A stretch of 64,000 nt of DNA, from NCBI RefSeq assembly GCF_000717645.1, contig NZ_JNZZ01000016.1:124001-188000 (forward strand), read 5' to 3'. The translations under genes and the position numbers were made by a program. Positions 1 through 8,211 of this stretch are shown here, piece after piece (the first letter of the stretch is position 1; the number at the start of each line of letters is the position of its first letter). Below the pieces are notes generated by a model, which was not told the DNA's origin, did no database searches, and was given only the letters and a program-made list of their open reading frames with translations. This stretch comes from Streptomyces californicus (lineage in GTDB: Bacteria > Actinomycetota > Actinomycetes > Streptomycetales > Streptomycetaceae).

Positions 1-687
1 TCCCTGAAGGTCGGGATCTTCGGCGCTGAGCCGTGGACCGAGGGGATGCGCCGGGAGATCGAGGACCGGTTCGCCATCGACGCGGTGGACATCTACGGGC
101 TCTCGGAGGTGATGGGCCCGGGGGTGGCACAGGAGTGCGTGGAGACGAAGGACGGACCGCACATCTGGGAGGACCACTTCTACCCGGAGGTGGTGGACCC
201 CTTCACCGGTGAGGTGCTGCCGGACGGCGAGGAGGGGGAGCTGGTCCTCACGTCGCTGACCAAGGAGGCGATGCCGGTGATCCGCTACCGCACCCGGGAT
301 CTGACGCGGTTGCTGCCGGGGACGGCGCGGACGTTCCGCCGGATGGAGAAGGTCACCGGCCGCAGCGACGACATGGTGATCCTGCGCGGGGTCAACCTCT
401 TCCCCACCCAGATCGAGGAGATCGTGCTCCGTACGCCCGCCGTCGCCCCGCACTTCCAGCTGCGGCTGACCCGGCACGGACGGCTCGACGCGCTGACGGT
501 GTTCGCGGAGGCGCGGGCGGACGCGACGACCGACGAACGGGAGCGGGCCGCCCGGTCCATCGTGGCGGCGGTGAAGGACGGCATCGGGGTGTCGGTGAGC
601 GTCGAGATCGTGGACCCGGAGTCGCTGGAGCGCTCGGTGGGCAAGATCCGGCGGATCGTGGACCTGCGGGACTCCGGCACGGAGTAG
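1..687 (+). CDS. Phenylacetate-CoA ligase family protein, 3' part
   Basis: This is the C-terminal 228 residues of a PaaK-type AMP-forming ligase; the frame is open from base 1 and the 5' part lies outside the window. The family activates aryl acids as CoA thioesters in the cytoplasm. Visible marks are the YGLSEVMGPG segment, the IRYRTRD stretch that holds the hinge, GRSDDMVILRGVNLFP, and the small C-terminal domain ending in VGKIRRIVDL, where the lysine of GKIRR is the expected catalytic lysine. A strong hairpin follows the stop codon, so this is probably the last gene of its transcript. Family assignment is firm; the acid it activates cannot be read from this part. Confidence 0.9.
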   Translation, partial: SLKVGIFGAEPWTEGMRREIEDRFAIDAVDIYGLSEVMGPGVAQECVETKDGPHIWEDHFYPEVVDPFTGEVLPDGEEGELVLTSLTKEAMPVIRYRTRDLTRLLPGTARTFRRMEKVTGRSDDMVILRGVNLFPTQIEEIVLRTPAVAPHFQLRLTRHGRLDALTVFAEARADATTDERERAARSIVAAVKDGIGVSVSVEIVDPESLERSVGKIRRIVDLRDSGTE

Positions 688-700
688 AGGCCCGGCGGCA

Positions 701-742
701 CGCGCGGCCGGCCGTGACCCGCGGGGGCAGGCCGGCCGCGCG
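701..742 (+). terminator. Hairpin terminator after the ligase gene
   Basis: A perfect 13-bp stem (CGCGCGGCCGGCC, 701-713, pairing with 730-742) closes a 16-nt loop 13 bp after the stop codon. There is no U-tract, as is usual in Streptomyces. Confidence 0.65.
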
Positions 743-961
743 GTCCCGCCCCGGTTCCTCCCACAGCGCCCTGCCGGGGTTCCGAACACCGCCGACCACT
801 CGAACGTGTGGATTGAAGGACGCCCGGCCAAGCGGCCCTTGCCCCACCCGCCCCAACCGCATCGATGTTCGAGATATTCACCCGTACTGAGCCGTTACGG
901 CCCCGGATCCGGCGCGTTCTTGGAGCACCAGTACCAACCGGCCGCCCAGACGGAGGACATC

Positions 962-1105
962 ATGAACAGGGAGTCGGCCCCCGCGCGTCGCCCCGGATTC
1001 GAACAGCGGCGGCGGTCTTCGCCCGCCACCCCGACCTGCGGGGATCGGCGGTTCGACCTCCGCACGCGCCGCCCCGCACGACGGGACGCGGGGTGGAGTT
1101 CATGA
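962..1105 (+). CDS. 47-residue Arg/Pro-rich peptide, coupled to ABC exporter
   Basis: A short ORF with GGAGG seven bases before its ATG. Its TGA overlaps the ATG of the ABC transporter (ATGA), a layout typical of translational coupling. The product has about 13 arginines, one cysteine (in the TPTCGDRR segment) and no hydrophobic stretch, so it has no Sec signal. No family is recognised. It could be an exported cationic peptide or RiPP precursor, or a leader ORF that only couples translation of the exporter. Third-position GC is roughly 80 percent, lower than in neighbouring genes, which counts against a long-conserved protein. Reality as a gene is uncertain. Confidence 0.4.
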   Translation: MNRESAPARRPGFEQRRRSSPATPTCGDRRFDLRTRRPARRDAGWSS

Positions 1106-3105
1106 GCGGCCTCGGCGATGCGGACGGTCTCCCGCCGGCTTCGCTGCCGGGGCCGCGCGGTGCGCGACTTCCGCTGCCGTCCGCCGTCGTGCCGGGCGGG
1201 CCGCAGCACGACGGCGACATCACCGACGGCCTGGAGGAAGCGTACTGGTCCGTCTACGACGGCGCCGCCGCCAAGGCGACGGTGCGGCAGCTCCTCGCAC
1301 GCCTGCCCCGCATCGTGCGCCGGATCGGCCGGCTGGCCTGGAACACCGACCGGCCCGCGACGCTCGCGGTCGTGCTCCTGCAGCTCGCGTCGGCCGCGAT
1401 GACGGCGTTCGGGCTGATGGCCTCGGTGGCGGTCCTGCGGGAACTCTTCGCCGAGGGGCCCACGCCGGACCGGGTGCGCGCGGCCGTCCCCCAACTCCTG
1501 GTCGTCGTCGGCTTCCTGGCCGCCCGGGCGCTCCTGGAGGCGGGCGTCGCCGTCGCGCAGGCCCGCGTGACACCGAAGATCCGTGCCGCGCTGGAGACGG
1601 AGTTCCTCACGCTGACCGCCCACGTGCGGCTGGAGATCGTCGACGACGCGGACTGGCACGACGAGGCGTACCGCGCCAACGACCGCGGACTGTTCTACGC
1701 GAGGCAGATCGTCAGCCAGGTCGTCTCCCTGGCCGCGGCCCTCCTCGGACTGGTGGGCACCGCGGGTGTCCTGGGCGTCCTCCACCCCGCGCTGCTGCCG
1801 CTGCTCCTGCTGTCCGTGCTGCCGGTCGGCGCGGCGGCCGTCCGCAGCGCCCGGGCGCGCTTCCACTCCTTCAAGCGGTGGAACGCGCTGCAGCGCAGGG
1901 TGCGGGTCTTCTCCTGGCTGCTGCTGGAGAGGGACGCCGCCGCCGAACTCCGCTCGGACACCGCCCAGGGCGCGCTGCTGGAGGAGCACCACCGGCTGAC
2001 GACACGGATCGCCGAGGAGGACACCCGGCTCGGCGTGAGCTCGGCGAAGCTGTCGCTGGCGGGCCGGGCGGTCGGCGGGATCGGCACCGGCACCACCTAC
2101 ACGGCGCTCGGCGCCATGCTGATCGCGGGCTGGCTGCCGCTGGCCGCCGGCGCGGGCGCGGTGCTGGCCATTCAGGCCGCCCAGACCTCGCTGACCCGGC
2201 TGGTCGACGTCTCCCACCTGGTCTACGAGCACGCCATGTGGGTGGACGACCTCCTGGCCTTCCAGGAACGCTGCCGTGCGCTCCAGCCGCGCCGCAGCGG
2301 CCTGCCCGCCCCCGGGACGGTGCGGACCATCACGTTGGACGACGTGACCTTCACCTACCCGGGCAAGGACACCCCGGCGCTCAACGGCATCTCCATGACG
2401 CTGCACGCCGGACAGACGGTCGCGTTCGTCGGGGTCAACGGCAGCGGCAAGTCCACCTGCGCCCGGCTCCTGGCCGGGCTGTACGAGCCCCAGGAAGGCG
2501 GCACGGTCACCTGGGACGGTGTGAACGTCCTGGACCTGGACGCCGAGTCGCTGCAGGCCCGGGTGGGTTGCGTGCTCCAGGACCCGGTGCGCTTCCCGTT
2601 CAGCGCGCTGGCCAACCTGACGGTCTCCCGGGGCACCCTCACCGAGGCGGACCCGCGACGGGCGCTGGAGGCCGCACGGGCCTCCGGCGCCGAACAGGTC
2701 ATCGCCGCCCTGCCCGGCGGCTGGGAGGCGCTGTTGTCCAAGCGGTTCCGCGGCGGCCACGAGCTGTCCGCCGGCCAGTGGGCGAAGATCGCCGTCGCCC
2801 GCGGCCTGTACAAGAACGCCCCCGTCCTGCTGCTGGACGAGCCGACCGCCAGCATGGACCCCCGCGCCGAGCACGCCGTGTACGAGGCGGTCCTGCGGGA
2901 CAACCCCCGCTCGGATCAGATCACCGTGCTGATCTCGCACCGCCTGGCGAGCGTCGTCTCCTGCGACCGCGTCTTCGTCTTCGACGGCGGCCGCGTCATC
3001 GAGAGCGGCACCCACCAGGAGCTGATGAACCTCGGTGGCGAGTACGCCGCCATGTTCACGCTCCAGGCCGACGGCTACCGTGCCGAGGCCGGGGAGACGG
3101 CATGA
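1102..3105 (+). CDS. ABC exporter, fused membrane and ATPase domains
   Basis: A 667-residue half-transporter of the type that exports peptides or lipids as a homodimer in the cell membrane. An N-terminal cytoplasmic tail of about 80 residues is followed by a six-helix membrane domain (about 85-390) and an ATPase domain. Walker A is GVNGSGKST near residue 445, the signature is LSAGQ rather than LSGGQ, Walker B is VLLLDEPTASMD, and the switch histidine sits in LISHRL. There is no C39 peptidase domain, so it would not cleave a leader itself. The start at 1102 was chosen for the GTGGAG ribosome site and the ATGA overlap; a longer frame from 865 lacks a ribosome site. The overlap with the 47-codon ORF suggests a peptide cargo, but this is inference. 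Confidence 0.88.
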   Translation: MSGLGDADGLPPASLPGPRGARLPLPSAVVPGGPQHDGDITDGLEEAYWSVYDGAAAKATVRQLLARLPRIVRRIGRLAWNTDRPATLAVVLLQLASAAMTAFGLMASVAVLRELFAEGPTPDRVRAAVPQLLVVVGFLAARALLEAGVAVAQARVTPKIRAALETEFLTLTAHVRLEIVDDADWHDEAYRANDRGLFYARQIVSQVVSLAAALLGLVGTAGVLGVLHPALLPLLLLSVLPVGAAAVRSARARFHSFKRWNALQRRVRVFSWLLLERDAAAELRSDTAQGALLEEHHRLTTRIAEEDTRLGVSSAKLSLAGRAVGGIGTGTTYTALGAMLIAGWLPLAAGAGAVLAIQAAQTSLTRLVDVSHLVYEHAMWVDDLLAFQERCRALQPRRSGLPAPGTVRTITLDDVTFTYPGKDTPALNGISMTLHAGQTVAFVGVNGSGKSTCARLLAGLYEPQEGGTVTWDGVNVLDLDAESLQARVGCVLQDPVRFPFSALANLTVSRGTLTEADPRRALEAARASGAEQVIAALPGGWEALLSKRFRGGHELSAGQWAKIAVARGLYKNAPVLLLDEPTASMDPRAEHAVYEAVLRDNPRSDQITVLISHRLASVVSCDRVFVFDGGRVIESGTHQELMNLGGEYAAMFTLQADGYRAEAGETA

Positions 3106-3569
3106 GGCCCGGCCCCGTGGACCAGGCCGCTCCCCCGTCCCCAGCCCTCGCACCACCGACACACCGGTCATCGGCGCCGGGCCGGGAGCCGCACGGCAGT
3201 CCCGCCCGTCCGGATCTCCGCCCACCCCTGGAAAGGGCACAGCCCCTGCCGCCGCCCCGAGCGCACATCCATGGACTCGTCACCGTCCGCCTCGGCCGTC
3301 ACCCCGGCGAGCGCCCCGCGTCCTGAAACCGCTGCTGGAGACACTCGCCGCCCCCTCACGGACAACGTCCCCGGCGGCGCTTCCCGGCCGCGTCACGTGT
3401 AGCGCCACCGTGCTCGACCATGAAGGACACGTGCCGCACGCACGGCACGAGGCCCCACTCCTGGACAAGGTCAACTGCCGGCTGGTGTCCCCCGACCGGG
3501 GCGCGACGTGGCGCTCCCCCGCCCCGTTGAGCCTCCTGTGGCCGATGTCCTGGTGGAGGAGCGGGTCCG
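3106..3569. other. Stretch without a convincing gene
   Basis: Between the exporter and the PIG-L gene no ORF has both a ribosome site and convincing codon bias. A segment around 3411-3550 in the frame reading LDHEGHVPHARHEAP has coding-like third positions but no good start, and it runs out into another frame. It may be a decayed gene piece. No transposon ends or long repeats were seen. Confidence 0.4.
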
Positions 3570-3878
3570 ATGGCGGAACAGACCGCAGGGCAGGCGGTGT
3601 TCGTCTCTCCGGCGGAACGCGGCGCACTCGATTCTCCATGGGGAACGATCGCCCTGCCGGGGAAGCGGCTGCCGGTGCGGCCCTCCGTGCCCGGAGCGGC
3701 GTCGACGTGCGGGTGGTGGCGGTCGGGCACCGGTCGCGGTCCCGCGACGGTCCCGGCCGGTGCGGTCACCGTGTGCCGCCCCGAGAACATCGGCGGCCGC
3801 GACGCGCACCGCCGACCCGGGACGGCCTCTGCCCTCCGCGTCCCGTCAGCCCAGCCTGAGGAGCCCCGTTCACCATGA
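3570..3878 (+). CDS. Possible 102-residue protein of unknown function
   Basis: An ORF with GGAGGAG about nine bases before its ATG; its TGA overlaps the ATG of the PIG-L gene (ATGA). The first half has codon use like a real gene (segment SPAERGALDSPWGTIALPGK). The last third (RRPGTASALRVPSAQPEEPRSP region) looks non-coding in character. No domain is recognised and no signal peptide or membrane helix is present. It may be a small real protein, a truncated remnant or a coupling leader. Confidence 0.3.
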   Translation: MAEQTAGQAVFVSPAERGALDSPWGTIALPGKRLPVRPSVPGAASTCGWWRSGTGRGPATVPAGAVTVCRPENIGGRDAHRRPGTASALRVPSAQPEEPRSP

Positions 3879-4696
3879 GCCAACCGTCGTTGCCCTCGTT
3901 GATGGGGGTGTTCGCCCATCCCGACGACGAAAGCCTGCTGGCCGGTGGCGTGCTCGCCCGGCACCACGCCGCCGGCGCCCGCACCTGCGTCGTCACCGCC
4001 ACCTGGACCCGAGCGAGCCACCGAGCCCCCGAACTCGCCGACGCCCTGGCCGTCCTGGGCGCCGGCGCCCCGCGCCTGCTCGGCTACGCCGATGCCCGCA
4101 ACCCCGCCTCGGCCCCCGAGGGCGCCGTACGTCTCGTCGACGCGCCCCTGGACGAAGCCGTCGGCCGCCTGGTCGCACACATCCGCGCCCTCCTGCCGGA
4201 CATCGTCATCGGTCACGACGCCTTGGGCCAGCTCACCGGGCACCCCGACCACCGGCGCGCCCACCAGGTCACCCTCCTCGCCGTCGAGGCCGCCGCCCTG
4301 CCGCACCTGTATCCCGAAGCCGGTGAGCCCTGGCAGCCGGCGGCCCTGTACGCGGCCACGCACTCGCCGTCCGGTGTGGGCCGGCTCGGCCCGCTCCTGC
4401 GGAGCGTCGGCAAGACCCTCCTCACGGTGCCGGACACGTACGTGACCACCACCGTCGACGTCTCCCCGTGGGCCGCGACGAAAATGGAGGCGATCCTCGC
4501 CCACCGCAGCGAAGCCGCCCGCGAGCGGCCCCTGCCCGGTCTGCTCGCACGCCTGCCGGAACCGGAACGCGCCGAGATCATCCGCACCGAGCAGTTCACC
4601 CGGCTCACCCCCGGGCCCGCCCCGGGCGACCCTGACCGGCTCAGTTGGCCTCTGGAGCACCTCAGCCGGCACCGGGCGGTTCCTGCACGGCCTTGA
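3875..4696 (+). CDS. PIG-L family deacetylase
   Basis: A 273-residue zinc-dependent de-N-acetylase of the LmbE/MshB/PIG-L family, which removes acetyl groups from N-acetylglucosamine-type sugars in conjugates such as mycothiol precursors or antibiotics. The zinc motif AHPDDE is at residues 14-19 and the third ligand is in HPDHRRAH. Length is normal for the family. The start has a GAGGAG site about 11 bases upstream. The true substrate is unknown: no mycothiol or glycopeptide genes are nearby, and the only neighbours are an ABC exporter and a DUF6193 protein. Confidence 0.9.
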   Translation: MSQPSLPSLMGVFAHPDDESLLAGGVLARHHAAGARTCVVTATWTRASHRAPELADALAVLGAGAPRLLGYADARNPASAPEGAVRLVDAPLDEAVGRLVAHIRALLPDIVIGHDALGQLTGHPDHRRAHQVTLLAVEAAALPHLYPEAGEPWQPAALYAATHSPSGVGRLGPLLRSVGKTLLTVPDTYVTTTVDVSPWAATKMEAILAHRSEAARERPLPGLLARLPEPERAEIIRTEQFTRLTPGPAPGDPDRLSWPLEHLSRHRAVPARP

Positions 4697-4790
4697 CCGG
4701 GTGCTTCCGCACCTTGAATGGAGCCGCCCAGGCCGCTCGCGCGCCATCCGCCCGCCCTGGGGATCGGCGACTCGGGCACAATCAGGGACC

Positions 4791-5531
4791 ATGCCCGCCC
4801 CTCCCGATCCCTCCGTCCTGTACCCCGACGTCGCGGCCTGCGGCAGCCTCGCCACAGCGCTCCGGGCCGAGGCGGACGGCTGCCTCGGCGCCGTCCCCGT
4901 TACGTCCCCGGACTTCGCTCCGCTGCGCCACGCGGCCGTCGCGAGCACCCTGCCGCACCGCGAGCCGCTGGCGATCAACGCCTGGTCGCACGAACGGGGG
5001 TGGTCGATCCGCGGCGAGGAGCCGTTCCAGAGCCTGGCCCTCATCGACGGCAGGACGGACGACCTGGCGGAGGTCGCGAGGGCCGCCCGAGCGTGGCACG
5101 ACGGGGCGCCCCTGGACGCCATCCGACAGGCGGCGCCCTTCGTTCACCTGACCGGCCGGTTCGAGGTGCCCGACAACGATCCCGCGCGCTTGACGGAATC
5201 CGAATGGCAGGGCAAGCGCCAGGAGGCAGCCGAACTGGAGTACGCCTGGCGGGAGACGTACCAGGAGCTGGTCGAGGCCGCGCACGCCGAGCCGACGCTG
5301 CGCGTCCTCTACCCGTTCACAAGTCACTGGGCACTGCGCTTCTCGACCACCACCCGCCCGATCCTGACCGTCGTCGGACCATGCCTGAGCGCCAACGGCG
5401 ACGGCACGTACGGAGTGGGCAGGGGCTTCATCAGCCAGGACCTCGGCCGATTCGCCACGGCGCAGGAGGCCGTGGCGGTCGCGGTGCGCCAACTGCCGTC
5501 CGGCCTCGGCCCGACCACGCTCGGCGGATGA
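4791..5531 (+). CDS. DUF6193 family protein
   Basis: A 246-residue cytoplasmic protein resembling DUF6193 proteins, which databases often label natural product biosynthesis proteins without a defined reaction. Matching parts are the middle segment ARAWHDGAPLDAIRQAAPF, the core YPFTSHWALRFSTT and the tail ATAQEAVAVAVRQLPSGLGP. ATG 4791 was chosen because similarity begins there; an upstream in-frame ATG at 4701 would add 30 residues of unrelated sequence. There is no signal peptide or membrane helix. It may share a transcript with the PIG-L gene, 94 bp upstream. Confidence 0.7.
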   Translation: MPAPPDPSVLYPDVAACGSLATALRAEADGCLGAVPVTSPDFAPLRHAAVASTLPHREPLAINAWSHERGWSIRGEEPFQSLALIDGRTDDLAEVARAARAWHDGAPLDAIRQAAPFVHLTGRFEVPDNDPARLTESEWQGKRQEAAELEYAWRETYQELVEAAHAEPTLRVLYPFTSHWALRFSTTTRPILTVVGPCLSANGDGTYGVGRGFISQDLGRFATAQEAVAVAVRQLPSGLGPTTLGG

Positions 5532-5553
5532 TCCCGACCGGCGAACGGCTCGG

Positions 5554-5752
5554 ACCGGCGGCCCGTGCTACCGCCACCGCGAACAACCCGCTCGCTACCA
5601 GCAGTTCAACCGCGAGCACGCCCACTTCAGAGCACCCGGCGAACGTGCAGTCGCGCAGCTGAGGTCCTGGCGACGCTCCGCCGGGCCAGACGCACCACCC
5701 GACGCGTCAGCGCCATCGTCCACACTCTGTCGACCTGCGGCTGTTCAGGATG
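5554..5752 (+). pseudogene. Decayed IS5/IS112-type transposase tail, frameshifted
   Basis: Reading from about 5554 gives a segment with YRHREQPARYQQFNREHAHF then RAPGERAVAQLRSW, which matches the C-terminal end of DDE transposases of the IS112 branch of IS5 (consensus NRxHAxLRxPGERAxAQLKxWRxLRxxRxxP). After LRSW the match continues in another frame as LRRARRTTRRVSAIVHTL and stops at 5752. One lost base near 5665 would restore the frame. The N-terminal two thirds, including the catalytic acidic residues, are missing, and no terminal inverted repeats are visible, so it is a dead remnant next to the 3' end of the DUF6193 gene. Confidence 0.7.
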
Positions 5753-5883
5753 AAAGGGGCTCACCGGACGGTCCCGCCCCCTCCACCGACCGACGCTCGC
5801 TCCCCTCTCGCGTCCTGCCCACGACCGCCCCCTCGGCGCGCCGAGGCCGTGCCGCCGCACCGCGGGCCCGGCGGCACCACGCG

Positions 5884-6549
5884 TCACCGAGGGGTGGCTG
5901 CCGCCGGGTCGGCCGACCGGGCGAGGGCACGGAGCGTGCCGGGGGCCAGGCCGAGTCGGGTCTCGGCCGTCTCTATCGCCGCGTCGCGGATGTCCAGGCC
6001 CTCCTGCGACACATCGGCGTTCGCGTACGATCCCAGCCCGTCGACGGTGATGAGGATGTGCAGGGCCGTCCTGAGCGCGTCGTCGGTCGTGAACTCTCCG
6101 GCCCGGACGCCGTCGGCGACGAGGGTGACGAACGCGGTGCGCGTCACCGACTCCTGCGTGCTCACGGCCTGGCGCAGCGTGTCCTTGAATCTGCTGAGGT
6201 GCCGTGCGTTGAGCCACAGCCGGCTGAGGTCGAGGTAGTCCTCGTCCGCCAGGCGCACGAGGAAGCGCGCGAGCCGGTCGAGGGAGGAGAGCCCCTCCTC
6301 GTCCGACGGCAGGAGCGACTCGCGTTCCTTCGTCGTGGCGAAGGTGAACGCCTCGCTCACGAGAGCGTCCGCGACCGGGAAGTAGTGGCTGATGAGACCG
6401 GGTCGCACGCCCAGTGTGTCGGCGACACGGCGCAGCGTGACCAGCTCCAGTCCCTCCTCCAACGCGATGCGGGCGGCCGTCTGCACGATCTCCGCGCGGC
6501 GCTCCTCGGGCAGCATCCGCACTCGCTTCGACTGAGCTCTTGACGTCAT
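5884..6549 (-). CDS. TetR/AcrR family repressor
   Basis: A 221-residue one-component repressor. The N-terminal helix-turn-helix lies in residues 10-60 (AEIVQTAARIALEEGLE then VTLRRVADTLGVRPGLISHYF), followed by a helical ligand-binding domain. The start at 6549 was chosen as the ATG just before the N-terminal arm MTSRAQSKRVRM. It is divergent from the permease operon with two matched palindromes in the 87-bp gap, one beginning 12 bp from its own start codon. It therefore very probably represses both itself and the permease, amidohydrolase and C45 hydrolase genes. The inducer is likely the transported compound or a product of it (inference). Confidence 0.92.
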   Translation of the reverse strand: MTSRAQSKRVRMLPEERRAEIVQTAARIALEEGLELVTLRRVADTLGVRPGLISHYFPVADALVSEAFTFATTKERESLLPSDEEGLSSLDRLARFLVRLADEDYLDLSRLWLNARHLSRFKDTLRQAVSTQESVTRTAFVTLVADGVRAGEFTTDDALRTALHILITVDGLGSYANADVSQEGLDIRDAAIETAETRLGLAPGTLRALARSADPAAATPR

Positions 6550-6560
6550 GGGCCAAAGGA

Positions 6561-6603
6561 TATTGGATCGGTGACCAATAACCTGTTGGTCGTTCGCCCA
6601 ATA
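6561..6603. promoter_or_regulatory. Twin TetR operators between regulator and permease
   Basis: Two palindromes of the same geometry lie side by side. The first (6561-6580) is TATTGG, eight bases, CCAATA, with perfect arms. The second (6584-6603) is TGTTGG, eight bases, CCAATA. Their centres are 23 bp apart. The position between divergent start codons and the matching half-sites (TTGG/CCAA) point to cooperative binding by the TetR protein encoded at 5884-6549. Confidence 0.75.
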
Positions 6604-6636
6604 GCGGCAGCGTCGCCGGTATACCGAGAGGTCTCG

Positions 6637-8121
6637 ATGACGACACACCCCACCACCTCCGCGGGAGATCTCGACGGGCACGTTTCCGAGCGTGCGGGGC
6701 ATCCGGAGACCCGAGGGATCGACCTGGTCCCCGACAGCGACCGCACAGGCCACCCTCGCCAGCTCTTCGCCGTGTGGGCGGCGCCGAACGTCAGCTACCT
6801 GAGCTTCGCGGTCGGGGCCACGCTGGTCCTCACGGGGCTCTCGCTCCCGCAGGCGGTCGGGGTGATCCTCGCCGGGAACCTGCTGTGGATCTTCACCGGG
6901 ACCATCGCGGCGAGCGGTCCGGTCGCCGGCACGAGCGGGTCGGTCATCTCACGTGCGTTCCACGGGGTCCTGGGCAACAAGGCGGTACTCGTCCTGACCG
7001 GCTGGCTGATCGCCGCCGCCTACCTCGCCCTGAACTGGTCGGCCGCCTCGGTCGCCGGCATCGGTCTGGCGGTCCGGATGGGTCTGCCGGACACCCCTGC
7101 CGTCGATGCGACCGTCATCTGCCTCATCGCGGGGGCGACCCTGCTGATCGCGATCTACGGGTACGCCACGATCGTCCGTCTGTACGCCGCGCTCAGCATC
7201 CTGCTGGCCCTGGTGTTCCTGGTCGTGACGGGATACGTGCTCGCCGAGGCCGACTGGTCCTACACCCCGGCGGAGCCGCTCAAGGGCACCGGGCTCGCCG
7301 TCGCGCTCGGCATCGGCTTCACGATCGTCGCCTCCACACCGCTCTCGTACAGCAACAGCCCCGATCTGGCCCGCTACCTGCCCCGCGGCAGCAGTCCGGT
7401 CGCCATCGCCGGCTGGACGGCCCTGGGCGCGTACCTGCCGAGCGTCGTCTTCACCAGCGTCGGCGCGCTCGCGGCCACCAGCCTCGACATGACCGACCCG
7501 CAAGCCGCGCTGGAGAGCATCCTGCCGGGGTGGTTCGTCCCCGTCTTCGTCATCGCGGTCGTCGTCAACACCATGGCCAACAACGGCATGACGGCCTACA
7601 GCGCCAGCCTGTCCATCCAATCGGTCGGGGTCCGCCTCGCGCGCATCCCGGCGGTGTTGACCATCGGCGTCCTCGGCACGGCCATGACGCTGTACGCGAT
7701 CCTCGTCTGGGACTTCCTGACGAGCGTCAACACCATGCTTCAGCTCGTGGTCGTCGTGACCGGCCCGGCCATGGCGGTGGCCGTCACCGACCTCGTCATG
7801 CGGCGCAACCGCTACAACGGGGCGGACCTGCTCGAGCAGGAGCGCGGCGGGCCGTTCTGGTACCACCGCGGTGTCCACTGGTCCGGCATCCTCGCGCTGG
7901 TCACGGGCGGTCTCACGTCCCTGATGTGGGTGAACACCAGCTTCTGGATCGGCCCGATCGCGAAGGTCATGGGCGACTTCGACCTGGCGATCCCGTCCGG
8001 CATGGGCGTCGCCGCCGCCGTCTACTGGGCGTCGTCCCGGATCCTGCGGACCGTCCCCCGCCGCGGTGGAGCCTTCTCCGGCACCGACGTACGCCCCTCG
8101 GGTGTGTCCGGCGGCTCCTGA
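6637..8121 (+). CDS. NCS1-family purine/cytosine-type permease
   Basis: A 494-residue membrane transporter with about 12 hydrophobic segments, of the nucleobase:cation symporter-1 family (cytosine, allantoin, hydantoin and related heterocycles). The short N-terminal tail contains GIDLVPDSDRTGHPRQLF, and the first helices carry SFAVGATLVLTGLSLPQAVG and GTSGSVISRAFHG, as in CodB/PucI-like proteins. ATG 6637 follows GAGAGG; an in-frame ATG at 6571 lies inside the operator and is unlikely. It is the first gene of the TetR-controlled operon. The substrate is probably a small nitrogen compound later cut by the amidohydrolase; this is inference from context. Confidence 0.9.
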   Translation: MTTHPTTSAGDLDGHVSERAGHPETRGIDLVPDSDRTGHPRQLFAVWAAPNVSYLSFAVGATLVLTGLSLPQAVGVILAGNLLWIFTGTIAASGPVAGTSGSVISRAFHGVLGNKAVLVLTGWLIAAAYLALNWSAASVAGIGLAVRMGLPDTPAVDATVICLIAGATLLIAIYGYATIVRLYAALSILLALVFLVVTGYVLAEADWSYTPAEPLKGTGLAVALGIGFTIVASTPLSYSNSPDLARYLPRGSSPVAIAGWTALGAYLPSVVFTSVGALAATSLDMTDPQAALESILPGWFVPVFVIAVVVNTMANNGMTAYSASLSIQSVGVRLARIPAVLTIGVLGTAMTLYAILVWDFLTSVNTMLQLVVVVTGPAMAVAVTDLVMRRNRYNGADLLEQERGGPFWYHRGVHWSGILALVTGGLTSLMWVNTSFWIGPIAKVMGDFDLAIPSGMGVAAAVYWASSRILRTVPRRGGAFSGTDVRPSGVSGGS

Positions 8122-8141
8122 CCCGGCCCGCCGGACACACC
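8101..8141 (+). other. Hairpin spanning the permease stop codon
   Basis: A 14-bp perfect stem: GGTGTGTCCGGCGG (8101-8114), within the last permease codons, pairs with 8128-8141, enclosing the stop codon in the loop. It could protect the 3' end of the permease message or act with the next hairpin as an attenuator. Confidence 0.5.
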
Positions 8142-8145
8142 CCGG

Positions 8146-8169
8146 CCCCCGGGCCCGCCGGCCCGGGGG
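8146..8169 (+). terminator. Second intercistronic hairpin
   Basis: CCCCCGGGCC (8146-8155) pairs perfectly with GGCCCGGGGG (8160-8169) around a 4-nt loop, 43 bp before the amidohydrolase start codon. It may reduce read-through so that the transporter is made in a different ratio from the enzymes. Confidence 0.5.
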
Positions 8170-8211
8170 CGCCCCGCCACCCCCACGCAGCACGACCAGA
8201 AGGGAAGCCCC

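Noticed and set aside
865..1101. Longer exporter start at 865
   Set aside because: The extra 79 residues are not protein-like, there is no ribosome site, and the frame is shared with the 47-codon ORF region.
3411..3570. A frame with coding-like third positions (LDHEGHVPHARHEAP) as a gene
   Set aside because: It has no ribosome site, no start in reach and no recognised domain; reported only as a possible relic in the gap entry.
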